Shown in pieces: positions 16,787 through 26,171 of a stretch of 47,656 bases of DNA. The DNA is taken from contig HF990386.1 of NCBI GenBank assembly GCA_000432775.1, forward strand, positions 1-47,656, read 5' to 3'. A program made the translations under genes and the position numbers. The notes beneath the pieces were generated by a model, which had not been told where the DNA came from, searched no databases, and was given only the letters and a program-made list of their open reading frames with translations. Origin of the DNA: Alistipes sp. CAG:831 (lineage in GTDB: Bacteria > Bacteroidota > Bacteroidia > Bacteroidales > UBA932). Position 1 is the stretch's first letter, and each line of letters begins with the position of its first letter.

Positions 16787-18196
16787 ATGTCTTCCAAAAC
16801 CAAGACCGTCTGGTACTGCACCTCCTGCGGAAACGAGACGTCCAAATGGATGGGCCGCTGTCCTGCCTGCGGAGAGTGGAACACCATGAAAGAGGGTCTT
16901 TCACGGAACTCCAAGCCCTCATCAGCAGTCCCCTCACGGGCTCTGGTGGGGCTTTCTGACTCCAAGCCCGTGCCTTTGAAGGACATCTCCGTAGACAAGG
17001 ACAAACGGATCCTGATAGGCAACCCTGAGGTCGAGCGCATCCTGGGCGGAGGAATTGTCCCTGGTTCCATGATTCTCCTGGGCGGAGAGCCGGGCATAGG
17101 CAAATCGACCCTTGCCCTGCAGGTTCCCCTCCGTAGCAAAGGCCTGCACACCCTCTACGTATCAGGAGAGGAATCCCCGCGGCAGATCAAGATCAGAGCC
17201 CTCCGGCTCCTCAGACAGGAGGAGGGCGACACTGAGGAAGGCTGCACCATCCTAGGAGAGACCCAGGTGGACAATATCATCCGCTACGCCCGTGAGCTCA
17301 GCCCCGACCTGCTGGTTGTGGACTCTATACAGACTATCTACTCGGAAAATATAGATTCGGCTGCCTCCTCCGTCACACAGGTCCGCGAGTGCGCCGCCGC
17401 CCTGCTCCGCCTGGCCAAGGAGAGCGGGATACCTGTCATCCTCATAGGCCACATAACCAAGGACGGAGCGATAGCCGGTCCCAAAGTCCTAGAGCATATA
17501 GTGGACGTAGTCCTGCAGTTCGAGGGCGACACCCGCCACTCGCACCGCATCCTGCGCAGTATCAAGAACCGATTCGGTTCCACCGCCGAGATAGCCATCT
17601 TCGAAATGACAGGCACAGGTCTGAGGGAAGTGGAGAATCCCTCGGAAATCCTGACACCCATGCATCAGGAAGCCCTCAGCGGAGTAGCCGTAGGCAGCAT
17701 GGTGGACGGTTCCAGGCCATTTCTCATAGAGATCCAGGCCCTGGTCTCCACCGCCGCATACGGGATGCCGCAGCGGTCCGCTACAGGATATGACGTACGC
17801 AGGCTCAACATGCTGCTGGCAGTTCTGGAGAAGAGAGCCGGCTTCAAACTCTCGGCCAAGGATGTGTTCCTCAACGTGGCCGGAGGCATGCGCGTAGGCG
17901 ACACGGCCTGTGACCTGGCTGTAGTGGTGGCGGTACTGTCCTCCACCTTCGACCTGGCCGTCAGTCCGGGCATATGCTTCGCAGCCGAAGTCGGACTGAG
18001 CGGGGAGATCCGTCCTGTAGGACGTATCGAGGCCCGCATCTCCGAAGCAGCCCGCCTGGGATACCGCGAGATCTACATTTCCTCCTACAATCTTTCCGAA
18101 GACCTGCGCCGCAGCATCCCCGCCACCGGTATCCGCGTGGTAGAGGTATCCGACATCGCGGCACTGTGCCGCAACCTCTTCAGGAACTCCCAATAA
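16787..18196 (+). CDS. radA: DNA repair protein RadA/Sms
   Basis: RadA is a RecA-like, hexameric ATPase that drives branch migration during recombinational repair. At 469 residues it is full length. An N-terminal C4 zinc finger (CTSCGNETSKWMGRCPACGEW split as Cys11/14 and Cys25/28), Walker A GEPGIGKST (about 100-108), Walker B LLVVDS, the RadA-specific KNRFG motif (260-264) and the C-terminal Lon-protease-like domain (about 280-460) are all visible. Its start lies 6 bp after a lipoprotein gene and its stop 15 bp before a serine hydrolase gene, so it is embedded in a multigene transcript. Confidence 0.97.
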   Translation: MSSKTKTVWYCTSCGNETSKWMGRCPACGEWNTMKEGLSRNSKPSSAVPSRALVGLSDSKPVPLKDISVDKDKRILIGNPEVERILGGGIVPGSMILLGGEPGIGKSTLALQVPLRSKGLHTLYVSGEESPRQIKIRALRLLRQEEGDTEEGCTILGETQVDNIIRYARELSPDLLVVDSIQTIYSENIDSAASSVTQVRECAAALLRLAKESGIPVILIGHITKDGAIAGPKVLEHIVDVVLQFEGDTRHSHRILRSIKNRFGSTAEIAIFEMTGTGLREVENPSEILTPMHQEALSGVAVGSMVDGSRPFLIEIQALVSTAAYGMPQRSATGYDVRRLNMLLAVLEKRAGFKLSAKDVFLNVAGGMRVGDTACDLAVVVAVLSSTFDLAVSPGICFAAEVGLSGEIRPVGRIEARISEAARLGYREIYISSYNLSEDLRRSIPATGIRVVEVSDIAALCRNLFRNSQ

Positions 18197-18211
18197 TTAA
18201 TTCCGGCAGAC

Positions 18212-19909
18212 ATGAGAAGACTTCTACTCTCCACCATCATCCTCACGGTCCTGACCACCGGCCTCCGGGCCCAGGACGGCAGCGGCAGGGACATCCCGGC
18301 CGAAATCTCCGCCTACGCCGGTCAGGTGCTGAAACAATGGAAGATTCCCGGGCTCTCGCTGGCCGTCATACACGGAGACACCACCGTGTTCTCCGGAGGC
18401 TTCGGAGTAAGGGAAAAGGGAAAGAACCCCGGCCAGGACGGAGAATGGACAGCCATCACCGACTCTACCCTCTTCCACATAGGCTCGATGACCAAGGCCT
18501 TCACCGCCACGGTCATAGCCTCGCTGGTAGACGAAGGCCTGCTGCGCTGGGACGACACCGTCAAGCACATACTGCCCGACTTCGAATGGTACGACGACAG
18601 CGTCGAGTCCGTCATGCAGGTGCGCGACCTCCTCACCCACACCACCGGACTGGTGGCCCAGGCCGGGACCTACATCCCCAATCTGGGTTACGGGAGGGAT
18701 GATATCTACAGGATGTTCAGGTACATAGAGCCGGTCTACCCGTTCCGGGAGAAATTTGCGTACAACAACATCACCTTCATCATCGCCGCCCGCATCATAG
18801 AGACCGTCACCGGCCGCAGCTGGGAAGACAACATCCGTGAGAGGATTTTCATTCCGCTGGGCATGACCTCGTCAGTGCCGGGCAGCGAAGGTTACCTGGA
18901 GGCAGGGAAGAAAGCCTCCGTAGCCCATTATTTCGGATACTCGAGGGGAAAGAACGGCGGACGCGGCTCCATCTACGTCACCCCGCTTTACGGGGAGGAA
19001 AGGGCCCTGCACTGGGTGGACGTAATAGGACCGGCCGGCAGTATCAGCTCCACGGCTCAGGACATGGCCCGCTGGGTGCGGTTCCACCTGAACAACGGAG
19101 CAGTCATCCGCACAGTCAGACCTGAGGATGCCGGGGAAGGCAGCTCATTTCCCCTCGATTCTACGGCTCTGTCAGACTATTTTCCTGACATAAGTCCTGA
19201 CATGACGGGCGGATTCCGCATTTATCCCTACCGGGACACCGTGCGGCTCATCTCCCGGGAGCAGATGGACTTCCTGCATACTGGAGTGGTCAAGGTGCGT
19301 CAGGACAGTTCCATGAGACGGGACTACGGTTACTGCTGGTACGTAGAGCAGAATGACAGGTACAAGGTAATCTACCACACCGGCACCACCTGGGGCTTCA
19401 CCGGAGTATGCGGATTTGTGCCGGAGCTGGATCTGGGAGTGGCAGTATTGTGCAATTCAGAGGTATCCGAGTACGCGCGGCTTGGACTGATGCGCAGGAT
19501 CATAGACCTGTACCTGCCCGGAGACACTCTCAGGGACTGGAGCTCCGAGGGGTTGGAACAGTGGTTTAAGGACAAAAGGGAACCGGGACGCCGGGCCGTG
19601 CCCTGCATCATAGAGCGCAGCAGCGTGACTCCTGACTTCGAAAAGTTGACTGGCCGCTACACGAAACCGGCCCCCTTCGGGGATGCGGAGGTAACCTTGA
19701 AAAACGGCAGGCTGTATCTGACCATCGGTCCGCTCGGATGGACACACAGGCTTGACCACCACCGTGGAAACGAATTCTGGCTCAGGTCTGACGGCCATAC
19801 CTACCCCGTATTCTTCCACAACTACACCGGAGAGTCCGACGGGCCGGTGGATTTCGAGATAGACTTCAACTACAACGAGAATTTCGGCCCCTGGATCAAG
19901 ACTCCTTGA
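18212..19909 (+). CDS. Secreted serine hydrolase of the beta-lactamase/PBP-like family (class C type)
   Basis: A 565-residue exported enzyme of the beta-lactamase superfamily (PF00144 type). A type I signal peptide ends LRA after residue 20. The catalytic motifs are intact: Ser92-x-x-Lys95 (SMTK), Tyr184-x-Asn186 (YNN), and HTG at 389-391. A C-terminal beta-rich extension (about 460-565) resembles the DUF3471-type domain often attached to these esterases and D-amino-acid peptidases. It could be a peptidase, esterase or lactamase; sequence alone does not decide. It follows radA by 15 bp. Its last 14 bp overlap the 3' end of the convergent Lrp/AsnC regulator gene. Confidence 0.9.
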   Translation: MRRLLLSTIILTVLTTGLRAQDGSGRDIPAEISAYAGQVLKQWKIPGLSLAVIHGDTTVFSGGFGVREKGKNPGQDGEWTAITDSTLFHIGSMTKAFTATVIASLVDEGLLRWDDTVKHILPDFEWYDDSVESVMQVRDLLTHTTGLVAQAGTYIPNLGYGRDDIYRMFRYIEPVYPFREKFAYNNITFIIAARIIETVTGRSWEDNIRERIFIPLGMTSSVPGSEGYLEAGKKASVAHYFGYSRGKNGGRGSIYVTPLYGEERALHWVDVIGPAGSISSTAQDMARWVRFHLNNGAVIRTVRPEDAGEGSSFPLDSTALSDYFPDISPDMTGGFRIYPYRDTVRLISREQMDFLHTGVVKVRQDSSMRRDYGYCWYVEQNDRYKVIYHTGTTWGFTGVCGFVPELDLGVAVLCNSEVSEYARLGLMRRIIDLYLPGDTLRDWSSEGLEQWFKDKREPGRRAVPCIIERSSVTPDFEKLTGRYTKPAPFGDAEVTLKNGRLYLTIGPLGWTHRLDHHRGNEFWLRSDGHTYPVFFHNYTGESDGPVDFEIDFNYNENFGPWIKTP

Positions 19910-20387
19910 TCGGCATATCATCCACCCACACCTGACGCTCAATGGCCTGGTCCAGGGAGATCATCGTGTCGGTGCTGGAGATATAGGGAATATTCTGGAT
20001 GGTGTGCACCAGAATCCGCATGAGGTGGTCGTGATCGGTACAGTAAATCTTGACCAGCAGGGCATGCTTGCCTGTGACGAAATGGCATTCCACCACCTCC
20101 GGGATTTTCTTGAGATTCTGGATCACTTCATTGTACTTGCCGGTCTCGGAAAGAGAGACTCCCACGAAGGCGCACACATTGAGACCCAGGGCCTGAGGCT
20201 TGACGAGAAGACGGGAACCGGTGATGATGCCCATATTCTCCATTTTCTTTACTCTCTGATGGATGGCCGCTCCAGACACTCCGCACTCGCGGGCTATCTC
20301 GAGAAAAGGCATCCTTGCATTTTTGACTAAGAAGGACAGTATCCGCTGATCTATCCTGTCGAGCTGATATTTTGTATTCATATTCAT
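19896..20387 (-). CDS. Lrp/AsnC family transcriptional regulator
   Basis: A 163-residue regulator with an N-terminal winged helix-turn-helix (about 8-65; LDRIDQRILSFLVKNARMPF and VSGAAIHQRVKKMENMGII) and a C-terminal RAM/AsnC ligand-binding domain (about 75-150; VVECHFVTGKHALLVKI). Family members form dimers and octamers and respond to amino acids or related effectors. Its ATG overlaps the topA stop codon by one base (TAATG), so translation is probably coupled to topA. A second in-frame ATG two codons later is also possible. The gene end overlaps the convergent serine hydrolase gene by 14 bp. Effector unknown. Confidence 0.94.
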   Translation of the reverse strand: MNMNTKYQLDRIDQRILSFLVKNARMPFLEIARECGVSGAAIHQRVKKMENMGIITGSRLLVKPQALGLNVCAFVGVSLSETGKYNEVIQNLKKIPEVVECHFVTGKHALLVKIYCTDHDHLMRILVHTIQNIPYISSTDTMISLDQAIERQVWVDDMPIKES

Positions 20388-22708
20388 TACTTTCTGGATG
20401 TACCCTTCCGGGGTGACGGCTTCTTCTCACCCGCTGACTCTATGATGGTGCGGCATTGTTCCTCTGTAAGCGAGGCGGGATCGGTACCGCGCGGTATCTT
20501 GTAATTGGCCCCGCCATGCTTGATGTACGGGCCGAAACGGCCGTTGAGCACATATATGTCCGCCTCGGGGAAAGCCTTGATGTCCTTGTTCTTCTGCTGG
20601 GCCTCGTGCTCCTCGATGAGCTTCACGGCAGTATCCAGAGTGATGGTGTAGGGGTCCTGGCCGCGCTTAAGCGAGACGTATGCGGAGCCGTACTTGACAT
20701 ATGGTCCGTACTTGCCCTTGGAGCAGGTAATGGTCTGGCCGTTATACTCACCCAGAGTCCTGGGGAGAACGAAGAGCCTGAGGGCGTCCTCCAGGGAGAC
20801 GGATTCGATCAGCTGCCCCTTCTCAAGTCCGGTGATGCGCTTTTCGGGATCATCGTCCTCACCTATCTGCACCACCGAGCCGTAACGGCCCATACGGGCT
20901 ATCACCGTCTTGCCGGTGGCAGGGTCAGTTCCGAGAACTTTGCGGGATTTCATGGGGGCGCTCTCCTTCATGGTCTCCTCCACCCGCTCGTGGAAAGGCT
21001 TGTAGAAATCGGCCACAGTCTTGTTCCACACCAGCTTACCTGCAGCCACGCGGTCAAAGGCGGTCTCTACCTTGGCGGTGAAACCGTAGTCCATAATCGC
21101 GGGGAAGGTCTGCTCCAGAAAATCGGTCACCAGCACTCCTACATCCTCCGGGCAGAGACGGCCCTTCTCCGAGCCTGAAATCTCCTTCCTGGAGACGGAG
21201 GATATGCTGTCCCCCTTGAGAGTCAGGACAGTCACAGACCGTTCCTCTCCCTTACGGTCCTGGCGGATGATGTACCCCCTCTGATGGAGGGTGGAGATGG
21301 TCGGAGCATAGGTCGAGGGACGCCCGATGCCCAGTTCCTCCATTTTCCTGACCAGCGATGCCTCGGAATAACGGGGAGGATGCGCTGTATATTTTTCCGA
21401 AGCCGTGATGCTGTCCCTGAGCATGCCGTCTCCAACGGACAGGGGCGGGAGAATCTTCTCCTCATCCCCAGTCGGCGAGTCATCGTCAGTAGATTCTATA
21501 TATACTTTAAGGAATCCGTCGAAAAGAACTGTGGAGCCGGTCACGTCAAAATGCTCCTGTATCCCGTCTCCGGCTATGGTGATGTCCGTTTTCTCCAGAC
21601 GGGCATCAGCCATCTGCGATGCCACGGTCCTCTTCCATATCAGGCTGTAGAGCTTCTTCTCGGCGGCAGTTCCTGGTATGTCAGTGTTGGCGATATAGGT
21701 AGGACGGATGGCCTCGTGAGCCTCCTGAGCACCCTTCACACCTGTCTTGTACTGACGGGCCTTGTGGTACTCCGCTCCGAAATTCTCGGTAATCCATCCC
21801 TTGGCGGCGCCTATGGCGAGCTTCGAGAGAGTAGTCGAGTCGGTACGCATATAGGTGATGAATCCGGACTCATACAGATGCTGCGCTATGGACATCGTCT
21901 GGCTCACTGAGAAACCGCACTTGCGGGCAGCCTCCTGCTGAAGGGACGAGGTAGTGAATGGAGGGGCAGGACATCTGGACAATTCCTTCTTATCCACCGA
22001 GGCTACTGTAAAACGGCTGCCGCGGCATTTCTCCAGAAATGACTCAGCCTCCTCACGGGTATCGAAACGATGGTCCAGGACTCCGGAGACCTTGGCTTTC
22101 TTTCCGTTTTCAGGGATGAATACACCTTCTATCCGGAAATACGGCCGCGGCTGGAACCCGGCTATCTCTCTCTCCCTCTCCACCACCAGGCGGAGGGCCA
22201 CCGACTGCACGCGGCCGGCCGAGAGCGAGGGCTTGATCTTCTTCCACAGTATCGGTGAGAGCTCGAATCCCACGATACGGTCCAGGACCCTGCGGGCCTG
22301 CTGAGCCATGACGAGATTCATGTCCACGTCACGGGGAGTCTCTATAGCATGCAGTATCGCGTCCTTTGTAATCTCGTGGAACACTATGCGGCGGGTTTTC
22401 TCCGGCTCCAGGCCCAGAGTCTCCCTCAGATGCCATGCAATCGCCTCTCCCTCACGATCCTCATCGGATGCAAGCCAGACCACAGAGGCCTTGTCAGATG
22501 CAGCTTTCAGCTCCGACACCACTTTCTTCTTTTCAGGAGACACCTCGTACTGCGGGATGAAGCCGTGCTCAATGTCTATACCCAGATTTTTCTTGGCCAG
22601 ATCACGGATGTGACCATAGCTTGAACGCACTGTATAGTCCTTTCCCAATATTTTCTCGATGGTCTTCGCCTTTGCCGGCGACTCTACGATTACTAAATTC
22701 TCTACCAT
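20387..22708 (-). CDS. topA: DNA topoisomerase I (type IA)
   Basis: TopA relaxes negative supercoils by cutting and rejoining one strand. The 773-residue protein has an N-terminal TOPRIM domain with VIVESPAKAKTI (Glu9) and the SDEDREGEAI acidic cluster (Asp82, Asp84, Glu86), then the type IA core with the active-site Tyr286 in GFITYMRTDS. The C terminus carries repeats of the SKGKYGPYVKYG and LNGRFGPYIKHG type instead of classical four-Cys zinc fingers, then a basic tail, which I understand to be common in Bacteroidota TopA. It diverges from the class A PBP gene across a 67-bp gap; a degenerate minus-strand TACTTTG lies 21 bp upstream of the start. It is coupled to the downstream Lrp/AsnC gene. 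Confidence 0.97.
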   Translation of the reverse strand: MVENLVIVESPAKAKTIEKILGKDYTVRSSYGHIRDLAKKNLGIDIEHGFIPQYEVSPEKKKVVSELKAASDKASVVWLASDEDREGEAIAWHLRETLGLEPEKTRRIVFHEITKDAILHAIETPRDVDMNLVMAQQARRVLDRIVGFELSPILWKKIKPSLSAGRVQSVALRLVVEREREIAGFQPRPYFRIEGVFIPENGKKAKVSGVLDHRFDTREEAESFLEKCRGSRFTVASVDKKELSRCPAPPFTTSSLQQEAARKCGFSVSQTMSIAQHLYESGFITYMRTDSTTLSKLAIGAAKGWITENFGAEYHKARQYKTGVKGAQEAHEAIRPTYIANTDIPGTAAEKKLYSLIWKRTVASQMADARLEKTDITIAGDGIQEHFDVTGSTVLFDGFLKVYIESTDDDSPTGDEEKILPPLSVGDGMLRDSITASEKYTAHPPRYSEASLVRKMEELGIGRPSTYAPTISTLHQRGYIIRQDRKGEERSVTVLTLKGDSISSVSRKEISGSEKGRLCPEDVGVLVTDFLEQTFPAIMDYGFTAKVETAFDRVAAGKLVWNKTVADFYKPFHERVEETMKESAPMKSRKVLGTDPATGKTVIARMGRYGSVVQIGEDDDPEKRITGLEKGQLIESVSLEDALRLFVLPRTLGEYNGQTITCSKGKYGPYVKYGSAYVSLKRGQDPYTITLDTAVKLIEEHEAQQKNKDIKAFPEADIYVLNGRFGPYIKHGGANYKIPRGTDPASLTEEQCRTIIESAGEKKPSPRKGTSRK

Positions 22709-22775
22709 ATCTCCGTTGAATGAAGTTGCAAAGTAAAGGATATTTTCTAACTTCGCATGAATTTATTTTGCAAAA

Positions 22776-25136
22776 ATGAAAGAGAAAACGAAGAGAAAAT
22801 TAATAATCGCTATCTGGTGCGTAGTGTTCATCCCCGTCGGAGCACTCCTGCTGTTCATCACAGGAGTGGGTCTGTTCGCGGAAATCCCGTCCTTCGAGGA
22901 ACTGGAGAACCCGAAGACATACCTGGCCACTGAGCTCATCTCCGATGACGGCAAGCTGATAGGGACCTACCATATCGAGAACCGTACGCACGTAGGATAC
23001 AACGAACTGTCTCCCTACATCGTATCCGCCGCCATAGCCACCGAGGACGTGCGTTTCTACAGACACTGCGGCATAGACTTCCGCAGTCTGGCCAGGGTCG
23101 GGGTCAAGACCATCCTCCTGGGCAATGCCCGCTCGGGCGGAGGAGGCAGCACCATCACCCAGCAGCTGGCGAAGACCCTGTTCCCAAGGGAGGAAGCTAC
23201 GGGCAAATTCCCGGGCGAGGCAGCTTTCAAACTGGTTGTCAGTAAATTCAAGGAGTGGATAACTGCCGTCAAGCTGGAACGCAACTACACCAAGAACGAG
23301 ATCATGGCCATGTACATGAATGCCATCTTCTTCGGCAGCAACTCCTACGGCATCAAGGCCGCGGCAAACACCTTCTTTAATAAGGAGCCCTATGAGCTCA
23401 ACCTCCAGGAGAGCGCCGTGCTGGTCGGAGCCGTCAACAAACCCACCCGCTTCAACCCCGTGCTCAACTACGACCGCTCGATAGCCCGCCGCAACCACGT
23501 CATCAGCCAGATGAGCAAGTACGGTTTCATCTCCCAGGCCGACGCAGACTCCCTGATGGCCCTGCCCATAGTGCTGGACTACAACCAGCAGGACCACAAT
23601 ACCAGTCTGGCCCCGTATTTCCGCGACATGCTCCGCAAGTACATGAGCGCGTCAGAGCCTGACAGAAAGAACTACTATTTCGCCGAGGACTACAGCGCTG
23701 ACCTGTACCTGTGGGAGAACGACCCCCTCTACGGCTGGCTCAACAAGAATTTCAAGCCCGACGGCAGCCGCTACAGCCTGGACAAGGACGGACTTACCAT
23801 CTATACCACCATCAACTCCACCATGCAGCGCTATGCCGAGGAGGCCGTGACACAACATCTGAGCACGGACCTGCAGCCTGCCTTCTTCCAGGATCTGGCG
23901 GACAATCCCAACCCTCCTTTCGCAAAGGAAGTGCCCCTCGAGCTGACCGGGACCGTCATGGCACAGGCCCGCCGATGGAGCGACCGGTACCGGGAGATGC
24001 GTGCCGACGGTATCTCCGAGAAGGAGATTGACCGCGTCTTCCGCGAGGAGAAAACCGAGATGAGGATATTCTCATGGAAAAAGCCCGGATACATCGATAC
24101 TGTCATGACGCCGGACGACTCCATCCGCTACTACAAGTCCATCCTGAGAGCCTCGCTGATAGCCATGGAGCCCTCTACAGGCCACATCAGGGCCTACATC
24201 GGAGGTCCTGACTACCGCTACTTCAAGTATGACAACGCCAGACAGGGCAAGCGCCAGGTAGGTTCGACCATCAAGCCGTTCCTCTACACCCTGGCCATGC
24301 AGGAGGGATACTACCCCTGTGACAAGGTGCTTAACGTACCCCAGACCTTCGTTCTTGCCGACACCACATGGACTCCGGAAAGCGAGGACCGCATAGAGTT
24401 CATAGGCAAGGAAGTGACGCTCAAATGGGGCCTCACCCGAAGCAGCAACAACATCTCCGCCTACCTGATGCGCCAGTTCGGTCCGACAGCTATGGTAGAG
24501 ATGTGCCGCAAGCTGGGCATCACCTCATATCTTGCCCCCTACCCCTCGTTGTGCCTGGGACCGGCCGACATCACCCTGATGGAGATGGTTGGTGCCTACA
24601 ACACCTATCCGAGCCGCGGCGTACACATCGACCCGCTTTTCGTCACCCGCATCGAGGACAGCGAGGGCAACGTACTGGGTACCTTCAGTCCCCGCAAGAG
24701 GGAGGCCATAAGTGAGGCCACCGCCTATCTGATGGTCAATCTCATGGAAGGAGTCGTCAACGAGGGCTCAGGTGCCCGACTGCGCTGGCGCTACGGCCTT
24801 GAAGGCCCCATAGCCGGCAAGACCGGTACCACCAACGACAAATCCGACGGATGGTTCATAGGCTACACCCCCAGTCTTACCGCAGGTGTCTGGGTAGGAG
24901 CCGAGGACCGTCAGGTACACTTCGAAAGTATGTCCCTCGGACAGGGGGCCAACACCGCCCTGCCCATCTGGGGACTGTTCATGCAGAAGGTCCTTTCCGA
25001 CGGCACTCTGGGAGTGAGGCCGGAGGACCGCTTCATAGCTCCTCCTGGAGTGCATTTCAATACCGACTGCGACGGAAGTGACGACGACACGGTAGAGGAT
25101 ACGCACCAGGATGAGAATTCATTCTTCAATATGTAG
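22776..25136 (+). CDS. Class A penicillin-binding protein (PBP1A-like)
   Basis: A bifunctional peptidoglycan synthase of 786 residues: one N-terminal transmembrane anchor (about 9-33), a GT51 glycosyltransferase domain (about 60-240) with catalytic Glu90 in ATEDVRFYRH and the GGSTITQQLAK motif, and a C-terminal transpeptidase domain with Ser497-x-x-Lys (GSTIKPF), SSNN and KTGTTN motifs. It therefore both polymerises glycan strands and cross-links peptides. An acidic Asp-rich tail ends the protein. A degenerate TATTTTG lies 5 nt before the ATG. It leads a plus-strand group with ddl (24 bp later) and prmC. Confidence 0.95.
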   Translation: MKEKTKRKLIIAIWCVVFIPVGALLLFITGVGLFAEIPSFEELENPKTYLATELISDDGKLIGTYHIENRTHVGYNELSPYIVSAAIATEDVRFYRHCGIDFRSLARVGVKTILLGNARSGGGGSTITQQLAKTLFPREEATGKFPGEAAFKLVVSKFKEWITAVKLERNYTKNEIMAMYMNAIFFGSNSYGIKAAANTFFNKEPYELNLQESAVLVGAVNKPTRFNPVLNYDRSIARRNHVISQMSKYGFISQADADSLMALPIVLDYNQQDHNTSLAPYFRDMLRKYMSASEPDRKNYYFAEDYSADLYLWENDPLYGWLNKNFKPDGSRYSLDKDGLTIYTTINSTMQRYAEEAVTQHLSTDLQPAFFQDLADNPNPPFAKEVPLELTGTVMAQARRWSDRYREMRADGISEKEIDRVFREEKTEMRIFSWKKPGYIDTVMTPDDSIRYYKSILRASLIAMEPSTGHIRAYIGGPDYRYFKYDNARQGKRQVGSTIKPFLYTLAMQEGYYPCDKVLNVPQTFVLADTTWTPESEDRIEFIGKEVTLKWGLTRSSNNISAYLMRQFGPTAMVEMCRKLGITSYLAPYPSLCLGPADITLMEMVGAYNTYPSRGVHIDPLFVTRIEDSEGNVLGTFSPRKREAISEATAYLMVNLMEGVVNEGSGARLRWRYGLEGPIAGKTGTTNDKSDGWFIGYTPSLTAGVWVGAEDRQVHFESMSLGQGANTALPIWGLFMQKVLSDGTLGVRPEDRFIAPPGVHFNTDCDGSDDDTVEDTHQDENSFFNM

Positions 25137-25160
25137 TCAACCCTAATCCTCAATTACACT

Positions 25161-26168
25161 ATGAGACCTGTCAATGATCAGATTCTGGCTGTAGTATACG
25201 GAGGCTACTCCTCTGAATTCGAAATCTCCGTCAAGAGCGGCAGGAGCGTGGCCGGATGGCTGCGCAACGCCGGACGCAATGTCTATGAGGTAATCATTTC
25301 CCGCAAGGGCTGGTGGGCTCTGGATCCATCCGCCGACGGGCAGGAACAGAGATGGCCGATAGACCGCAACGACTTCTCCTTCACTCCGGAAGGCAGGGAG
25401 AAGATTACATTCGACAAAGTATTTATCACCATCCACGGGGACCCGGGAGAGAACGGCCGCCTGCAGGCGTATTTTGAGATGCTGGGCATCACTTTCTCCG
25501 GATGCTCTTCCCTGTGCGCTGCCATAGCATTCGACAAGTACGCATGCAAATCCTACCTCAGGGACAGCCGGGCCCACCTGGGCAATGACATCCTGCTGCA
25601 CCGGGGAGACCTGTACAATCCCGAGGAAATCAAGAACAGGACAGGGCTGCCTGCCTTCGTCAAGCCCTGTGGAGGAGGTTCCAGTTTCGGTGTCACCAAG
25701 ATTCACAGTCTTGATGAGCTGGACGCAGCGCTCAACAGCGCCTTCGCCGAAAGCGACACCGCCATTGTCGAGCAGTGCCTTTACGGCAGGGAGATAGACT
25801 GCGCGGTATTCGATGACGAATACGGGCCGCATGCCCTTCCCCTGATTGAGATCATACCCCGTCGGGAATTCTTCGACTATGAGGCCAAGTACAACGGCGC
25901 CAGCAGTGAGCTGTGTCCGGCCCCGCTGCCGGAAGAGGACAGGGTCAGAATCCAGAATGAGGCAGTCATGATATATCACCGCCTGGGCTGCTCCGGGCTG
26001 GTGAGAATGGACTTCATCTACGGTCCGGACAACAAGCCCTATTTCCTGGAAGTCAATCCTAATCCCGGAATGACCGAGGCCAGCCTGGTACCCCAGATGG
26101 TCAAGGCTGCCGGTATGAGCATGGAGACATTCCTGACCGGACTGATAGACAGAGCTGGGGAGAAATAG
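25161..26168 (+). CDS. ddl: D-alanine--D-alanine ligase
   Basis: Ddl joins two D-alanines with ATP for the peptidoglycan stem peptide. The 335-residue protein has the N-terminal LAVVYGGYSSEFEISVKSG, the HGDPGENGRLQAYFEMLGI segment, the ATP-grasp lid (PAFVKPCGGGSSFGVTK) and the C-terminal metal-binding RMDFIY...FLEVNPNPGMTEASLVP. All key segments are present. It follows the class A PBP gene and precedes prmC by 3 bp, so a cell-wall function fits its context. Confidence 0.95.
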   Translation: MRPVNDQILAVVYGGYSSEFEISVKSGRSVAGWLRNAGRNVYEVIISRKGWWALDPSADGQEQRWPIDRNDFSFTPEGREKITFDKVFITIHGDPGENGRLQAYFEMLGITFSGCSSLCAAIAFDKYACKSYLRDSRAHLGNDILLHRGDLYNPEEIKNRTGLPAFVKPCGGGSSFGVTKIHSLDELDAALNSAFAESDTAIVEQCLYGREIDCAVFDDEYGPHALPLIEIIPRREFFDYEAKYNGASSELCPAPLPEEDRVRIQNEAVMIYHRLGCSGLVRMDFIYGPDNKPYFLEVNPNPGMTEASLVPQMVKAAGMSMETFLTGLIDRAGEK

Positions 26169-26171
26169 CCC

